DNA of 64,000 nucleotides from DATJMJ01 sp035503915 (GCA_035503915.1 DATJSU010000050.1:1-64000), one strand, 5' to 3'; positions 26,097 through 34,902 are shown, numbered from the stretch's first letter. Translations and numbers: made by a program. Notes: generated by a model from the sequence alone, not told the origin.

Positions 26097-26810
26097 GTGC
26101 AGTCACCCGCTTTTGGTGGACAAGCGACAAAGGTCTGGCGGAGGTCCGCCCAAGGTCTCGCGGTAGACGACGTGATCAGGGCCGAGGGGGGTGACCTCGA
26201 AGCGATGCAACGGCGGGGCTCGGAGGCCCCGGTCATCGCCGCCCGTGCGCTCGAGCTGAGCCGTGGTTGGTTGCACCCCCGGGCCGCCGTCCGCTACGTG
26301 GTCGTCATGGGCCGCAAGCACCACAAGATCATGCTCGAAGACGGCGTCCCCTGGGCCCTGTCGGCCGTCCAAGCTGACCAATTGAGCTCGGCTTGCCAGC
26401 TAGCAGCCGTGGTTTGCACCATCGGCCCCCAGCTGGAAGAGAAGGCCTCGCTCGAGTTCAAGAGGGACCCGGCGCTAGCGGTCGCCATCGACGCGGTCGG
26501 TTCAGCCGCGCTCCACCGTCTCCAAGTGTGGGCCTGCCAAAGGGTGGAGCAACAGGCCGCGCGCAGGTCCTGGCACGCCAGCCTTCCCCTCAGCCCCGGC
26601 GTTGGCGGCTGGGACCTGGTCGCCGGCCAGCGCCAGCTGTTCGGCATCGTGGACGCCGCCCGCATCGAGGTCACATTGACCGCCAGTTCCATGATGCGAC
26701 CTTTGAAGTCGACTTCTTTCGTCCTTGGCCTCGGCCCAGGGCTCGCCACCGAGGGTACCGAGTGCGACCTCTGCGAACTGGCTGACATTTGCCGCTACCG
26801 CTCCCGCTGA
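26097..26810 (+). CDS. Vitamin B12-dependent methionine synthase activation domain-like protein
   Basis: 237 residues. The C-terminal half contains SLPLSPGVGGWDL, LFGIVDAARIEVTLTASSMM and PLKSTSFVLGLG, which matches the MetH activation (AdoMet-binding) domain pattern. The end carries CDLCELADICRYR, a small Cys cluster common in stand-alone versions. Such proteins stand beside corrinoid methyltransferase genes and are thought to help restore inactive cob(II)amide or bind AdoMet; the exact reaction of stand-alone forms is not settled. GTG start, 8 bases after the corrinoid gene and 12 bases before the RACo-type gene. Confidence 0.85.
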   Translation: MQSPAFGGQATKVWRRSAQGLAVDDVIRAEGGDLEAMQRRGSEAPVIAARALELSRGWLHPRAAVRYVVVMGRKHHKIMLEDGVPWALSAVQADQLSSACQLAAVVCTIGPQLEEKASLEFKRDPALAVAIDAVGSAALHRLQVWACQRVEQQAARRSWHASLPLSPGVGGWDLVAGQRQLFGIVDAARIEVTLTASSMMRPLKSTSFVLGLGPGLATEGTECDLCELADICRYRSR

Positions 26811-26822
26811 CGAACCTGCCCG

Positions 26823-28673
26823 ATGAACGCACTTCCCGCAGGTAAGGTCCAAGTCGACCTTGAGCCGCCTGGCCGGCGAGTAGAGGTCGAGGTCGGCACA
26901 ACCGTCCTCACCGCCGCCCAAGCAGTGAGAGCCGGGATAGTGGCGATCTGTGGCGGCAACGGCGCCTGCGGGAGCTGTCGCGTACGGGTTGTCAAGGGCG
27001 AACTGTCGCCGCCGAGCGCTGCTGAAGTAGCTGTGCTCACAGCAGGGGAACTTTCCGCCGGTGCCCGGCTCGCTTGCCAGGCCCGCCCGGTCTCGGACTG
27101 TCGGGTGCACCTCCCCCAGGCTTCTCTCAGCGCTAGCCAGCGGTTCGCGTTTGAAGGCTCGGTACCTTTGGGGCCGGGTGTACTTGGAGGGCCGGACGCA
27201 CCGGTCGAGACCGTCGTGGTCAGCGTTGACCCGCCGCGGCTCGATGACCTGCGCTCCGATGCAACCCGGTTCCGGGAGGCACTCGTAGTCCAAGGTTGGG
27301 CCCTGGGAGCGACGCCGGTGGAGGTCTTAGCAGAGCTCCCGGGTTGCCTCCGAGCCGAGCGTTGGTCTGCCCAGGCAATCATCTCGCACCGGGACGACGG
27401 GGCCCCAAGGCTTGTTGGGGTCTTGCCCCCCAGGAGCGCCCCCTTGGGGCTCGCTGTCGACCTCGGCACGACAAAGCTGGCCGGCTACCTCGTTCGCCTC
27501 GGCACGGCGGAGGTGCTCAGCCAGGGCGGCGCAATGAACCCTCAGGTCGCGTTCGGCGAAGATGTCCTCAGCCGCATTGCGAGCGCCAACGAGACGCCTG
27601 CCAATGCCCGCCTCTTGCGCGAGAGCGTGGTCGAGAGCTGCAACGCTCTCATCGGCCGGCTCTGTGCCGAGGCGGCGTGCTCAGCGCGCGACATTGTCGA
27701 CGTGGTCATCGTTGGCAATACCGCCATGCACCACCTCCTCCTCGGCCTGCCCGTCCGTCAGCTCGGCGAAGCGCCCTACGTACCAGCGGCCAGTGAAGAG
27801 GTGCAAACGCCGGCTTCGAGCCTCGGCCTTGCCGTCAACCCGGGGGCTAGGTGCTATTTACCCCCCATTGTCGCCGGCTTTGTGGGAGCGGACCATTTGG
27901 CCATGCTCTTGGCCACGAACCTCAGCACCAGCGGCCGCACGGCCCTCGGCCTCGACATAGGGACCAACACGGAAATCTCCCTTGCCAAGGGTGATGAGCT
28001 GTGGAGCTGTTCGACAGCGTCGGGGCCCGCCTTTGAGGGAGCCCATATCCGCCAGGGGATGAGGGCTGCGCCGGGGGCGATCGAGCACGTGCGCTACCTA
28101 GGCGACCGTTTTTTCGTACAGACCATAGACGACGAGCCGCCTGTTGGGATCTGCGGCTCAGGCATACTCGACGCGGTTGCCGAGGGGCGCAGGTCCGGGA
28201 TCATCGACCGGCGGGGCGCTCTGTCACGCGACCACCCACTTGTCTCCCACACTGAGTACGGCCCGACCTGCCTGCTGGTAAGTGCCGAAGAGGCAGGCTG
28301 TGGCCGCGACGTGATATTCACTCGTTCTGATGTCAACGAGATCCAGTTGGCAAAGGGCGCCATCCGCGCTGGGGCCGAGGTGCTCATGGCGGTTGCCGGC
28401 CTGAGCGCTGCCAGTTTGGACGAGGTGGTAATTGCCGGTGCTTTTGGGACGTACCTGGACCTGGAGAGCGCGATCGCTATCGGCCTGTTGCCGAAATTGC
28501 CGAATGAACGCTTCCGCCAAGTCGGCAACGCGGCTGGGCTCGGCGCGATCGAGATGTTGCTCAGCCGCAGGCAAAGATCCCTCTCGCGAACGGTCGCTGG
28601 GCGTTCCCATTATGTGGAGCTAACCGTCCACCCTGGGTTCGTAGACACTTTCGCCGCCGCGATGGAACTATGA
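26823..28673 (+). CDS. RACo-type reductive activator of corrinoid protein
   Basis: 616 residues. An N-terminal [2Fe-2S] ferredoxin domain has C43, C49, C52 and C85 (CGGNGACGSC is visible). A middle domain follows (about 110-220). The C-terminal part is an ASKHA-type ATPase (DUF4445/RACo) with LAVDLGTTKLAGYLV and LGLDIGTNTEISL as phosphate loops, and VIAGAFGTYLDLESAI near the end. The enzyme uses ATP to push an electron onto cob(II)alamin and return it to active cob(I)alamin. Its place right behind the corrinoid gene defines its partner. ATG start, no obvious strong ribosome binding site. Confidence 0.92.
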   Translation: MNALPAGKVQVDLEPPGRRVEVEVGTTVLTAAQAVRAGIVAICGGNGACGSCRVRVVKGELSPPSAAEVAVLTAGELSAGARLACQARPVSDCRVHLPQASLSASQRFAFEGSVPLGPGVLGGPDAPVETVVVSVDPPRLDDLRSDATRFREALVVQGWALGATPVEVLAELPGCLRAERWSAQAIISHRDDGAPRLVGVLPPRSAPLGLAVDLGTTKLAGYLVRLGTAEVLSQGGAMNPQVAFGEDVLSRIASANETPANARLLRESVVESCNALIGRLCAEAACSARDIVDVVIVGNTAMHHLLLGLPVRQLGEAPYVPAASEEVQTPASSLGLAVNPGARCYLPPIVAGFVGADHLAMLLATNLSTSGRTALGLDIGTNTEISLAKGDELWSCSTASGPAFEGAHIRQGMRAAPGAIEHVRYLGDRFFVQTIDDEPPVGICGSGILDAVAEGRRSGIIDRRGALSRDHPLVSHTEYGPTCLLVSAEEAGCGRDVIFTRSDVNEIQLAKGAIRAGAEVLMAVAGLSAASLDEVVIAGAFGTYLDLESAIAIGLLPKLPNERFRQVGNAAGLGAIEMLLSRRQRSLSRTVAGRSHYVELTVHPGFVDTFAAAMEL

Positions 28674-28739
28674 GGAAAATTGAGGATGTTACAGGGGTAA
28701 CTAGGGAGGGACTTCCTCCGACCACGATGGCAAGGAGCA

Positions 28740-29516
28740 ATGGCCATGGACAATGCAAACGGTTCGATCGACCTCTCTTTCAACCTGGGAGGCCAAGTTG
28801 CGGTGGTGACCGGGGGTGGCTCGGGCATTGGCGCGGCTATCGTACGGGCCTTCGCGACAAAAGGGGGGCGGGTCGCTGTCGTAGACCTGGACGAAGAACG
28901 GGCGGAGAAGCAAGCCGCAGAAATCGGCGAGCCCGGTGCAGCCTTCACCTGTGACGTAGCCGACGAACGTTCTGTGGCAGCGACTGTCGCCAATATAGTG
29001 GCGCATTTTGGCCACGTCGACATTTTGGTAAATAACGCTGGCGTATCTTTCTTGGGCCCCGCCGAAGAGCTCGAGGTGCGGGCCTGGGACGCCACCCTCG
29101 CCGTGAACCTGACAGGTGCCTTCTTGATGTCCCAGGCAGTGGGCCGGCATATGCTCGGGGCGGGGCGAGGCAAGATAATCAACATTGCCTCCCAGGCGGC
29201 GACCGTGGCGCTAAGGGAGCACGCCGCCTATTGCGCGTCCAAGGCGGGCCTATTGGGGCTCACGAGGGCCCTCGCTTATGAGTGGGGCGGCCGGGGCATC
29301 ACCGTGAACGCCATTTCTCCCACGATCGTCATGACCGAGCTGGGCCGGCGGGCATGGGAGGGGCCAAAAGGCGATGCCATGAAGGCGCTCATCCCGACAG
29401 GTCGCTTCGCAGAGCCCGAGGACGTCGCCGCGGCCGCCCTCTTCCTGGCATCGGGCGCCGCGGGCATGATAAACGGCGCAGACATAGTCGTCGATGGCGG
29501 GTACACCATCGGCTGA
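28740..29516 (+). CDS. SDR-family polyol/sugar dehydrogenase
   Basis: 258 residues, classical short-chain dehydrogenase. Cofactor motif TGGGSGIG, VVDLDEE after the second strand (an acidic residue favouring NAD), NNAG, catalytic Ser in NIASQAA, and YCASKAG with the Tyr-x3-Lys pair. The N-terminal style resembles D-threitol and gluconate/arabitol dehydrogenases. It is the last gene of the long operon, 66 bases after the RACo-type gene and with AAGGAGC before its ATG. It probably oxidises a hydroxyl of the demethylated sugar or polyol. Confidence 0.88.
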   Translation: MAMDNANGSIDLSFNLGGQVAVVTGGGSGIGAAIVRAFATKGGRVAVVDLDEERAEKQAAEIGEPGAAFTCDVADERSVAATVANIVAHFGHVDILVNNAGVSFLGPAEELEVRAWDATLAVNLTGAFLMSQAVGRHMLGAGRGKIINIASQAATVALREHAAYCASKAGLLGLTRALAYEWGGRGITVNAISPTIVMTELGRRAWEGPKGDAMKALIPTGRFAEPEDVAAAALFLASGAAGMINGADIVVDGGYTIG

Positions 29517-29629
29517 ACGAGCCGTCGTCCTGCCCGCGGGTACGCGGCCAAGCGGGTAACGGGTAGGCGGCTCATTGGCCCCGAGGCTATTTGGCCACCC
29601 AGGGCTCTTGAGCGCCTCGCTATCGTGGC

Positions 29630-29800
29630 TCAAGTAACCCACGAGACGATCTTCTGGCCGACTACGGCGAGCCGGGCGAACAGCTCAGCGACCACGATGT
29701 TCGGGCCATCTGTTGCGAAAGCGCTCGGGCTGTTCAAAAAGCCTTCCCCCACGGCCCGCAACCATCGCCCCTCGGTGTCGTACACTTGGGCGGGCCCCAC
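29630..29800 (-). pseudogene. Fragment of an NHL/6-bladed beta-propeller protein
   Basis: On the minus strand, GPAQVYDTEGRWLRAVGEGF and SPSAFATDGPNIVVAELFAR match part of NHL-repeat propellers. The frame stops at 29630 and nothing of the remaining blades is found. The upstream part runs into the isochorismatase-type gene on the other strand. It is a remnant at the edge of the degraded zone; 29517-29629 holds no gene. Confidence 0.5.
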
Positions 29801-29873
29801 ATCGACGGAGAAAGCTCGAACATAGGTAGAAGTTCCAACGATGACCTCAGGCTCACAAACCGAAGACAGCTCG

Positions 29874-30611
29874 ATGAGACCTCGTTCCATCATTTTGCCA
29901 GGTCGCTTTTACCGCACCTACCCCGTCGGCTCGCCTCTCGGCTACGCGCAGGAAACGCTCCACCTCGCGGTTGACCGGACCGTCTTCCTTATCGTTGACG
30001 TCTACGGCCTCGGGTTCGGTGACGAACCACCATCACAGGCCGTCCCTCCGATAGTCCAGAAGTACATCAGAGAGATCCATGATGTCGTTGTCAATCATAT
30101 CGTAGCTGCCAAGTCAGCTGCCAAGCGTCTCGGCATCCCTATCGTGTACCTGACAAATCACCTATCTGAGGCACTGGCACCCGATAGCGAGCTCCGTCAG
30201 GTGTCCCTCCGCTCCGACGATGTGGACCTCCTCCAAGTGTGGAAAGAGCCCAGCGACTACCTGGCGCACTCGAACATCATCGCGCCAGCAGAAGGTGACT
30301 ACCTAGTCAAGAAGCAACATTACTCGGGCTTTTTCGATACGAACCTTGATTCGCTGCTTCGGTCGCTCAACGCCTACAACCTGGTCACCGTAGGTTTCGA
30401 CAGCCGGGTATGCCTGGGCAACACGGTGACGGACGCGATGTACCGCAACTACCGCGTCGTTGTCCTACGGGATGGGACGGCAACTGCCGAGGAGGTGGAA
30501 ACTGCGGAGGAGCGATGGGCCAACTTCCTTGCTGTGCGGTTCATCGAGACTCATGTTGGGTACACGTGCACGACGGACGAATGGCTTGCTGCGTGCGCCG
30601 GCGGTACCTGA
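29874..30611 (+). CDS. Isochorismatase-family cysteine hydrolase
   Basis: About 245 residues. The catalytic triad of the family is visible: Asp in TVFLIVDVYG, Lys in DYLVKKQHYSGF, and Cys in DSRVCLGNTV. Members hydrolyse amides or ureido compounds (RutB, nicotinamidase, N-carbamoylsarcosine amidase). The substrate cannot be named. The ATG at 29874 was preferred; an ATG at 29841 would add 11 residues. It is followed 18 bases later by the chimeric MocD/URO-D gene. Whether it belongs functionally to the methyl-sugar island is unclear. Confidence 0.82.
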   Translation: MRPRSIILPGRFYRTYPVGSPLGYAQETLHLAVDRTVFLIVDVYGLGFGDEPPSQAVPPIVQKYIREIHDVVVNHIVAAKSAAKRLGIPIVYLTNHLSEALAPDSELRQVSLRSDDVDLLQVWKEPSDYLAHSNIIAPAEGDYLVKKQHYSGFFDTNLDSLLRSLNAYNLVTVGFDSRVCLGNTVTDAMYRNYRVVVLRDGTATAEEVETAEERWANFLAVRFIETHVGYTCTTDEWLAACAGGT

Positions 30612-30629
30612 CCGATGGAGGGAACTGCC

Positions 30630-31256
30630 ATGCGCCTTCAAGGCGACGCGCCGTCTCCTCGGGACAGCTCCCGCCTCGCGCCCCGTGGCTATAGCTTGAG
30701 GGGACCGAGGGCGGCGGCTGCGGTGGCCGCCGGGCTGGCGGACGCCCAACGGTACCTGCCCCCTATCGACCCAGAGCGCCTCATCCGCACTGCCGACGAC
30801 CTCGGTACCCAGCAGTTGCTTATGATGTCCCCGGCGACCTACCGAAAGGTGCTCAAATCTTTCCATCGTCGCTACTTTGCTCTCATCCGCCAGTACACCG
30901 ATGCGAAGATCTTTTTTCACTCCGATGGAAATGTCGTCGACCTCCTAGATGACCTCATCGAGAGCGGCGTCGAGGTGCTAAACCCTGTCCAGGTGAGTGC
31001 TATCCCCGAGCCGGAAAGGCTCAAAGAACGCTTTGGGCACCGGCTCGCGTTCTGGGGCGGCACCGGCTCTCACGTCACTCTTCCCCGCGGTACCACAGAG
31101 GACGTCGCGGAAGAAGTTGCCCTGCGGGCACGCCAGTTCGCGACTGAAGGGGGGTACGTGATCGCGCCGGCCCACAATGTCCAGGCGGACGTGCCACCAC
31201 AGAACATCCTCGCAATGTGCGATGCCGCCCGCGCAAAGGACTTGGGTGCTCGCTAG
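30630..31256 (+). pseudogene. In-frame chimera: MocD-like N-terminus joined to URO-D C-terminal half
   Basis: 208 residues. The first about 45 residues (YSLRGPRAAAAVAAGLADAQ, then PPIDPERL) match the N-terminus of the MocD-Rieske protein encoded at 22441. The sequence then switches to the C-terminal half of a URO-D protein: IFFHSDGNVVDLLDDL, LNPVQVSA, LAFWGGTGSHVTLP and GGYVIAPAHNVQ. Both parents lack their other half: no His boxes remain and the URO-D barrel lacks its first strands. An intact GGAGG precedes the ATG at 30630. Most likely a deletion fused two genes of a second demethylase cluster, leaving a nonfunctional product that is still open. The URO-D part differs from those at 8986 and 23964. 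Confidence 0.75.
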
Positions 31257-31278
31257 CGCTCCGCTCGATGCTCCGGGT

Positions 31279-31338
31279 GCCACGCCGGCAGCGGCGATGG
31301 GGAGGTCGGCCACGCCGGCAGCGGCGATGGGGAGGTCG
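31279..31338 (+). repeat. 30-bp tandem duplication
   Basis: The 30-base unit at 31279-31308 is repeated exactly at 31309-31338 with no spacer. On the minus strand it encodes two copies of DLPIAAAGVA in the open frame that follows the integrase remnant. Perfect identity implies a recent event. Confidence 0.95.
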
Positions 31339-31457
31339 GTCCCGCGGGCCAGGCGCTGGCTTGCCTCGGCCTGCGACAGGCTTGCAGCCACCGCCGCGCT
31401 GACCATCACCTTGGCGTTCCAAAACTCGCGGTACCCGCACTGTCCCCTCGGCGAAGT

Positions 31458-31583
31458 AATGTCGGCCCACTTGAGCCCCAGGGCTTCGCTCGGGCGTAGC
31501 CCGATGGCAAGGGCCACGGTGTAAGTCGAGATCCTGTCGTCGGCTCGGCCGAGCTGGAAATCTGCTACGGACGGTGCCGGGCG
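31458..31583 (-). pseudogene. Tyrosine recombinase (phage-type integrase) remnant
   Basis: On the minus strand, directly behind the stop of the gene at 31584 and in the same frame, DRISTYTVALAIGLRPSEAL then GLKWADI matches the first catalytic box of tyrosine integrases, including the Arg of GLRPSE. The His-x-x-Arg and Tyr boxes are missing. It is a short scar of an integrated element. Confidence 0.65.
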
Positions 31584-33473
31584 CTAGTCCGCGTTGAGAC
31601 GCCTCAGGGGACCGTACAACCAGAGCTTCGCAGGGTTCCCAAGGGCCCAGCCACTCGGGATGGTCCCGCTCTCCTGGGTGCAGTCCGCTGTCTGCCGCGG
31701 GACAATCGTGACCGCCGGGCAGTAGTCATAGACGAGGCCCGGCACAGCAAAGGCCCCATTTTGCTCGGTCGCTTGCTTGTCCTGGGTACTCGGGCCGACT
31801 GGGCGCGGAGGATCCGCCTTGGGCAGGTAGAAGGTAGGCGTATGGGTGTGGAAGCTGGCAACAACATACGTGGCGCAGCTGTCGAAGGGAGCACTTTTCG
31901 GGTCGTCCTGCGGGCGCCGGCCGAGTTTTAGAGTCGCCGCGTCTGGGACCGAATTGCTCGTAGTTGGCCCAAGAACCTCAGGTGTGTGCCCGTACGAGGC
32001 GTTGCAAGTGTCAAGTGTCACCCAATAACCAATTTCGTGACGCGACTGCTGGTTAGCGCTCTTGTAAACCGTCTCGTTCCAGGCTGAGAGCGCGTCAGCT
32101 TCCACTCCAGGTTGGCTAGCTATCTGGTAGATGGTGGGAAACAATACGCTGACCCGCACTTCATTTTCCGATGACTTCCACGCGCCATCGAGGAATGCAG
32201 TCCAGCGGAACACGAACTTGCCGGCCACGGCGGCCTCGTGCGAGTACTTGATCGTCCCCCCAGTAGGCCCGAACGGTAGGGAAAGCCAGCTCTGGGGGGC
32301 GGGGCCGAGAAAACTTCGCCCGACAGTCGTCCAGTCGGAGGAACCTGCGCGCGTTACCTGCCACTCGAGATAGCCGCCGCAAACGGGCCACGGCCTGATC
32401 ACTGCTACCACGCCAATAGGTTTCAACAACGTTACCGTGCCCGGCGGGCCCTCGATAAGATCGCCTGGCCCTTCCACGGCGGCCGCCCGGGGACGGTGCC
32501 CTGCTTGGGGGCCCGGGACCGCTGTTGGAGGAGCACCCGCCTGACCCGCGCTGCATGAGGGACAGGTGGGGCACCCACCTCCCAAACCCACGACCAACGA
32601 GTCGTGGATGTCGACTGTATCCGTAAAGTCTGGGCCACCCGGATGGTACGTGTAATTGCCAACGGAATAGTTATAACTGACCTGGCCCCCATGGGCCTTC
32701 AAGTCGGCAAGGCTAACCAGTGCACCCGGCTCGAGCGCGCTTGCGGTCGGGTTGTGGGTCGGCAGGTCATAGAGCGCGAGGCCAGAGCCCTCGTTTGCTG
32801 TTAGCTGCTCGCAGAAGTTGCTCCCTCCCGAGGTGACATCCTCCCAAGGGTAATAGGCGCTGTAGGACACGAAGACTCGGCTATCGGGGAGCGTTGAATT
32901 GGCATACTCGGGGCCAAGGATCGTGGCAACCGGGCGCCCGTTGGCCGCCGTTGCGGTCCAGTCCCGCACCGCCGGCGACAAGTCGCATGTGGACCACTTG
33001 AACTCAACAATTGTCGGGTTGGAGTTGGGCACCAGGTCCCGCTCCGAGAACGTACCGCTGACACTGGCCGAGAAGACCGACGTGGGGCCATTCGGGTCTG
33101 GGTGCTGCAGGGTGCTGGAGATCGTTTGAGTCTCTTTGATAGTCCAGGCGAGTTGTTCATGTGTCGTGATGCCGTATGCCCCGTAGTTATAGATCACCCT
33201 GCTCGACTTGGCCTCGACGTTCAACGTGCCCGTGTAGACCAATGTCAGCACAAGGGGCGGGACGGTGCTCGAGGTCGCCGAGGAGGTTTGGAGGACTGCC
33301 AATGTGGCCTCGGAGGCGTGGCCGGGCACTACCGCGGTCGCCAGGCTGCCGGCCCATACGGACGCGGTGACAAACAAGAGCAGCCCCGGCTTCGGCCTTC
33401 GCCAAGCGCGCACCCCCAACGGACGAGAGCGCCGCCTCTTGGGCCGGTGCCCGCGAACGAACGATGTGCCCAT
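31584..33473 (-). CDS. Large secreted protein with a JAB/MPN-like C-terminus
   Basis: 629 residues. A basic N-terminus and hydrophobic stretch (LLLFVTASVWAGSLATAVV) indicate export. The middle has no family I recognise and includes a Cys-rich turn (GGGCPTCPSC) before a Pro-rich spacer. Near the C-terminus SFHTHTPTF then GPSTQDKQ gives H542-x-H544 and S562-x2-D565, the pattern of JAMM/MPN metallopeptidases, with the usual upstream Glu not confidently placed. If correct, this is a secreted zinc isopeptidase-like or processing domain. It is otherwise a hypothetical exported protein. The start at 33473 has no strong ribosome binding site. Confidence 0.65.
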   Translation of the reverse strand: MGTSFVRGHRPKRRRSRPLGVRAWRRPKPGLLLFVTASVWAGSLATAVVPGHASEATLAVLQTSSATSSTVPPLVLTLVYTGTLNVEAKSSRVIYNYGAYGITTHEQLAWTIKETQTISSTLQHPDPNGPTSVFSASVSGTFSERDLVPNSNPTIVEFKWSTCDLSPAVRDWTATAANGRPVATILGPEYANSTLPDSRVFVSYSAYYPWEDVTSGGSNFCEQLTANEGSGLALYDLPTHNPTASALEPGALVSLADLKAHGGQVSYNYSVGNYTYHPGGPDFTDTVDIHDSLVVGLGGGCPTCPSCSAGQAGAPPTAVPGPQAGHRPRAAAVEGPGDLIEGPPGTVTLLKPIGVVAVIRPWPVCGGYLEWQVTRAGSSDWTTVGRSFLGPAPQSWLSLPFGPTGGTIKYSHEAAVAGKFVFRWTAFLDGAWKSSENEVRVSVLFPTIYQIASQPGVEADALSAWNETVYKSANQQSRHEIGYWVTLDTCNASYGHTPEVLGPTTSNSVPDAATLKLGRRPQDDPKSAPFDSCATYVVASFHTHTPTFYLPKADPPRPVGPSTQDKQATEQNGAFAVPGLVYDYCPAVTIVPRQTADCTQESGTIPSGWALGNPAKLWLYGPLRRLNAD

Positions 33474-33836
33474 GAGATCAAGGCCTCATTGCACTGAAGC
33501 CCCGACAGATCAGCTTCCGCAGGCTACCAGGCCCGAGAGCGACCGGCGGCTGAACTTGTCCGTGGCCAGGTTTTCGGCGCAAAGGCACTCGCCGTGTTCA
33601 GCGCGTCACCTGCTGGGAGGACGTAAAGCACCTTGCGTGCCCCCACTTTGCTCCTTTCGGCCGGGCGTGCTTTCCGAACAGATCCTCGCACCACCGCGGG
33701 ACGTTTGCAACTGGGGAAAGCCCTAGGTGAACCTCTCCGACGTCTCACAAGTGCCAATACCATCCCCGCGGCCGGCTGACATGGGCCGGCCGGTCGGACT
33801 GAGGCGAAGAAGCCTCTGCCGGTTCGCCTTTCGTTT
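33474..33836 (-). other. Intergenic region without a recognised gene
   Basis: 363 bases between the secreted protein and a broken small gene. Frames exist on both strands, but none has both a start signal and protein-like composition. I see no inverted repeat with a T-tract. Confidence 0.4.
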
Positions 33837-34190
33837 AGGGCATCGCTGCGTTTTGGAACGCGCGCCAGACACCGGCTCGGTAGGCGAGCACCATTGACGG
33901 GTCAAATATCGTGGCTCGTGCGGCGTTATAGCCGGGTAGGTCGTGGTCCCCGGTGCCAAGCGGAACACCTTGAGCGGTGGGCTCGGGCCCGCTCGAGGTC
34001 TCTACCGTTTCGTGGTTCGCGAGGGAGCCGACAGGTTTGCCATCGACCGAGATCTCAAACCACTGCTGATGGCCGGGTTGAACCCTAGGAAGTACCCGTG
34101 GGGCCCTTTGGCCATCCGCCCCTTGAAGGTATAGCCGAGGTGGTACTCCAAAGCGGTCGACAAGCCGTCTCGGCTGGCCGCTGCCCTCAA
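33837..34190 (-). pseudogene. Small frameshifted gene of unknown function
   Basis: Two overlapping minus-strand frames together read like one protein of about 117 residues. The first, from a TTG near 34190, gives STALEYHLGYTFKGRMAKG and HGYFLGFNPAIS. The second, in the next frame, continues with QQWFEISVDGKPVGSLANHE and ends AFQNAAMP before 33837. The shift lies near 34060-34070. Either a real frameshift or a sequence error explains it. No family is recognised. It abuts the toxin gene end. Confidence 0.4.
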
Positions 34191-34660
34191 GGACCTCGGC
34201 GCGCCTTGCCCCGCCGGGGCGGAACGTCTTTGGCCACCTTTGAACGCGAGGGGGCTGGGATCCTCTCGAAACGCTGCCGACCCTGCAGCCGGTAGACGTC
34301 GAAGTCGTCGTCGAGCGAGAAAATCCGGCGCTGGCCAAGCTCTTCAGCCAAGGCGAGGAGCGTCGCGTCCGCAAGGTCCATTGGGGTGTCGGCGTACTTG
34401 CGCATCAGGAGCTCACTGCGTTTGACGGCGGCAGTGGACAGCACCGCGATCTCGACACGTCCCGTGCTCACGAGGTCCCAGAGAGCTTGACGCCCGCGCG
34501 CCCCTCCAGCTCTCACGATCAGGTACATGGCCTCGGTGAACGCAGGCCAGGTCGTCACCAGAGGCAGGGTCACGCTCTCGAGGGCTTCGAGACAGGTCTC
34601 GTGGTCGGCCTCGTCTGCGTCGATTATGGCCACCAGCGGGCCGGCATCGGTCAGGGTCAC
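34187..34660 (-). CDS. vapC: VapC-type PIN-domain toxin
   Basis: 157 residues, PIN ribonuclease fold. Acidic residues expected around the Mg site are visible: Asp5 in LTDAGPLVA, Glu in FTEAMYL, Asp pair in PMDLADATLLA and the late FSLDDDFDVYR. VapC toxins cut tRNA or rRNA when freed from their antitoxin. About 20 basic residues beyond the usual PIN end form a tail (KVAKDVPPRRGKARRG). Its start overlaps the antitoxin stop by 4 bases (ATGA), the usual operon layout. Confidence 0.85.
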   Translation of the reverse strand: MTLTDAGPLVAIIDADEADHETCLEALESVTLPLVTTWPAFTEAMYLIVRAGGARGRQALWDLVSTGRVEIAVLSTAAVKRSELLMRKYADTPMDLADATLLALAEELGQRRIFSLDDDFDVYRLQGRQRFERIPAPSRSKVAKDVPPRRGKARRGP

Positions 34661-34902
34661 TTCTTGCGAGGTCGCTCGGCGAGGAGGTTGCCAAATGCCT
34701 GGCCCGTGCGCCTGGCCCGCCCTCCGCCTCCGTGGACGACGCCCGTAACGTCGGCGAACTGCTCCCGCACGCTCGAAGCCAAAGTGTCCTCAGCCCGCTG
34801 AGCAGCGGCATTTCGCAAGAACTCCGACACCGATTCGTTCCTGATGGCGGCAGCGCGTCGGACCTTGTCGTCTAGGTCGTCGTCCAGTCTCAGGCTTCTC
34901 AC
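34657..34902 (-). CDS. vapB: VapB-type ribbon-helix-helix antitoxin
   Basis: 81 residues. The start MRSLRLDDDLDDKVRRAA followed by ESVSEFLRNAA is a ribbon-helix-helix DNA-binding fold; the C-terminal part would wrap the toxin. It lies first in the pair and should repress its own promoter together with VapC. Confidence 0.85.
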   Translation of the reverse strand: MRSLRLDDDLDDKVRRAAAIRNESVSEFLRNAAAQRAEDTLASSVREQFADVTGVVHGGGGRARRTGQAFGNLLAERPRKK

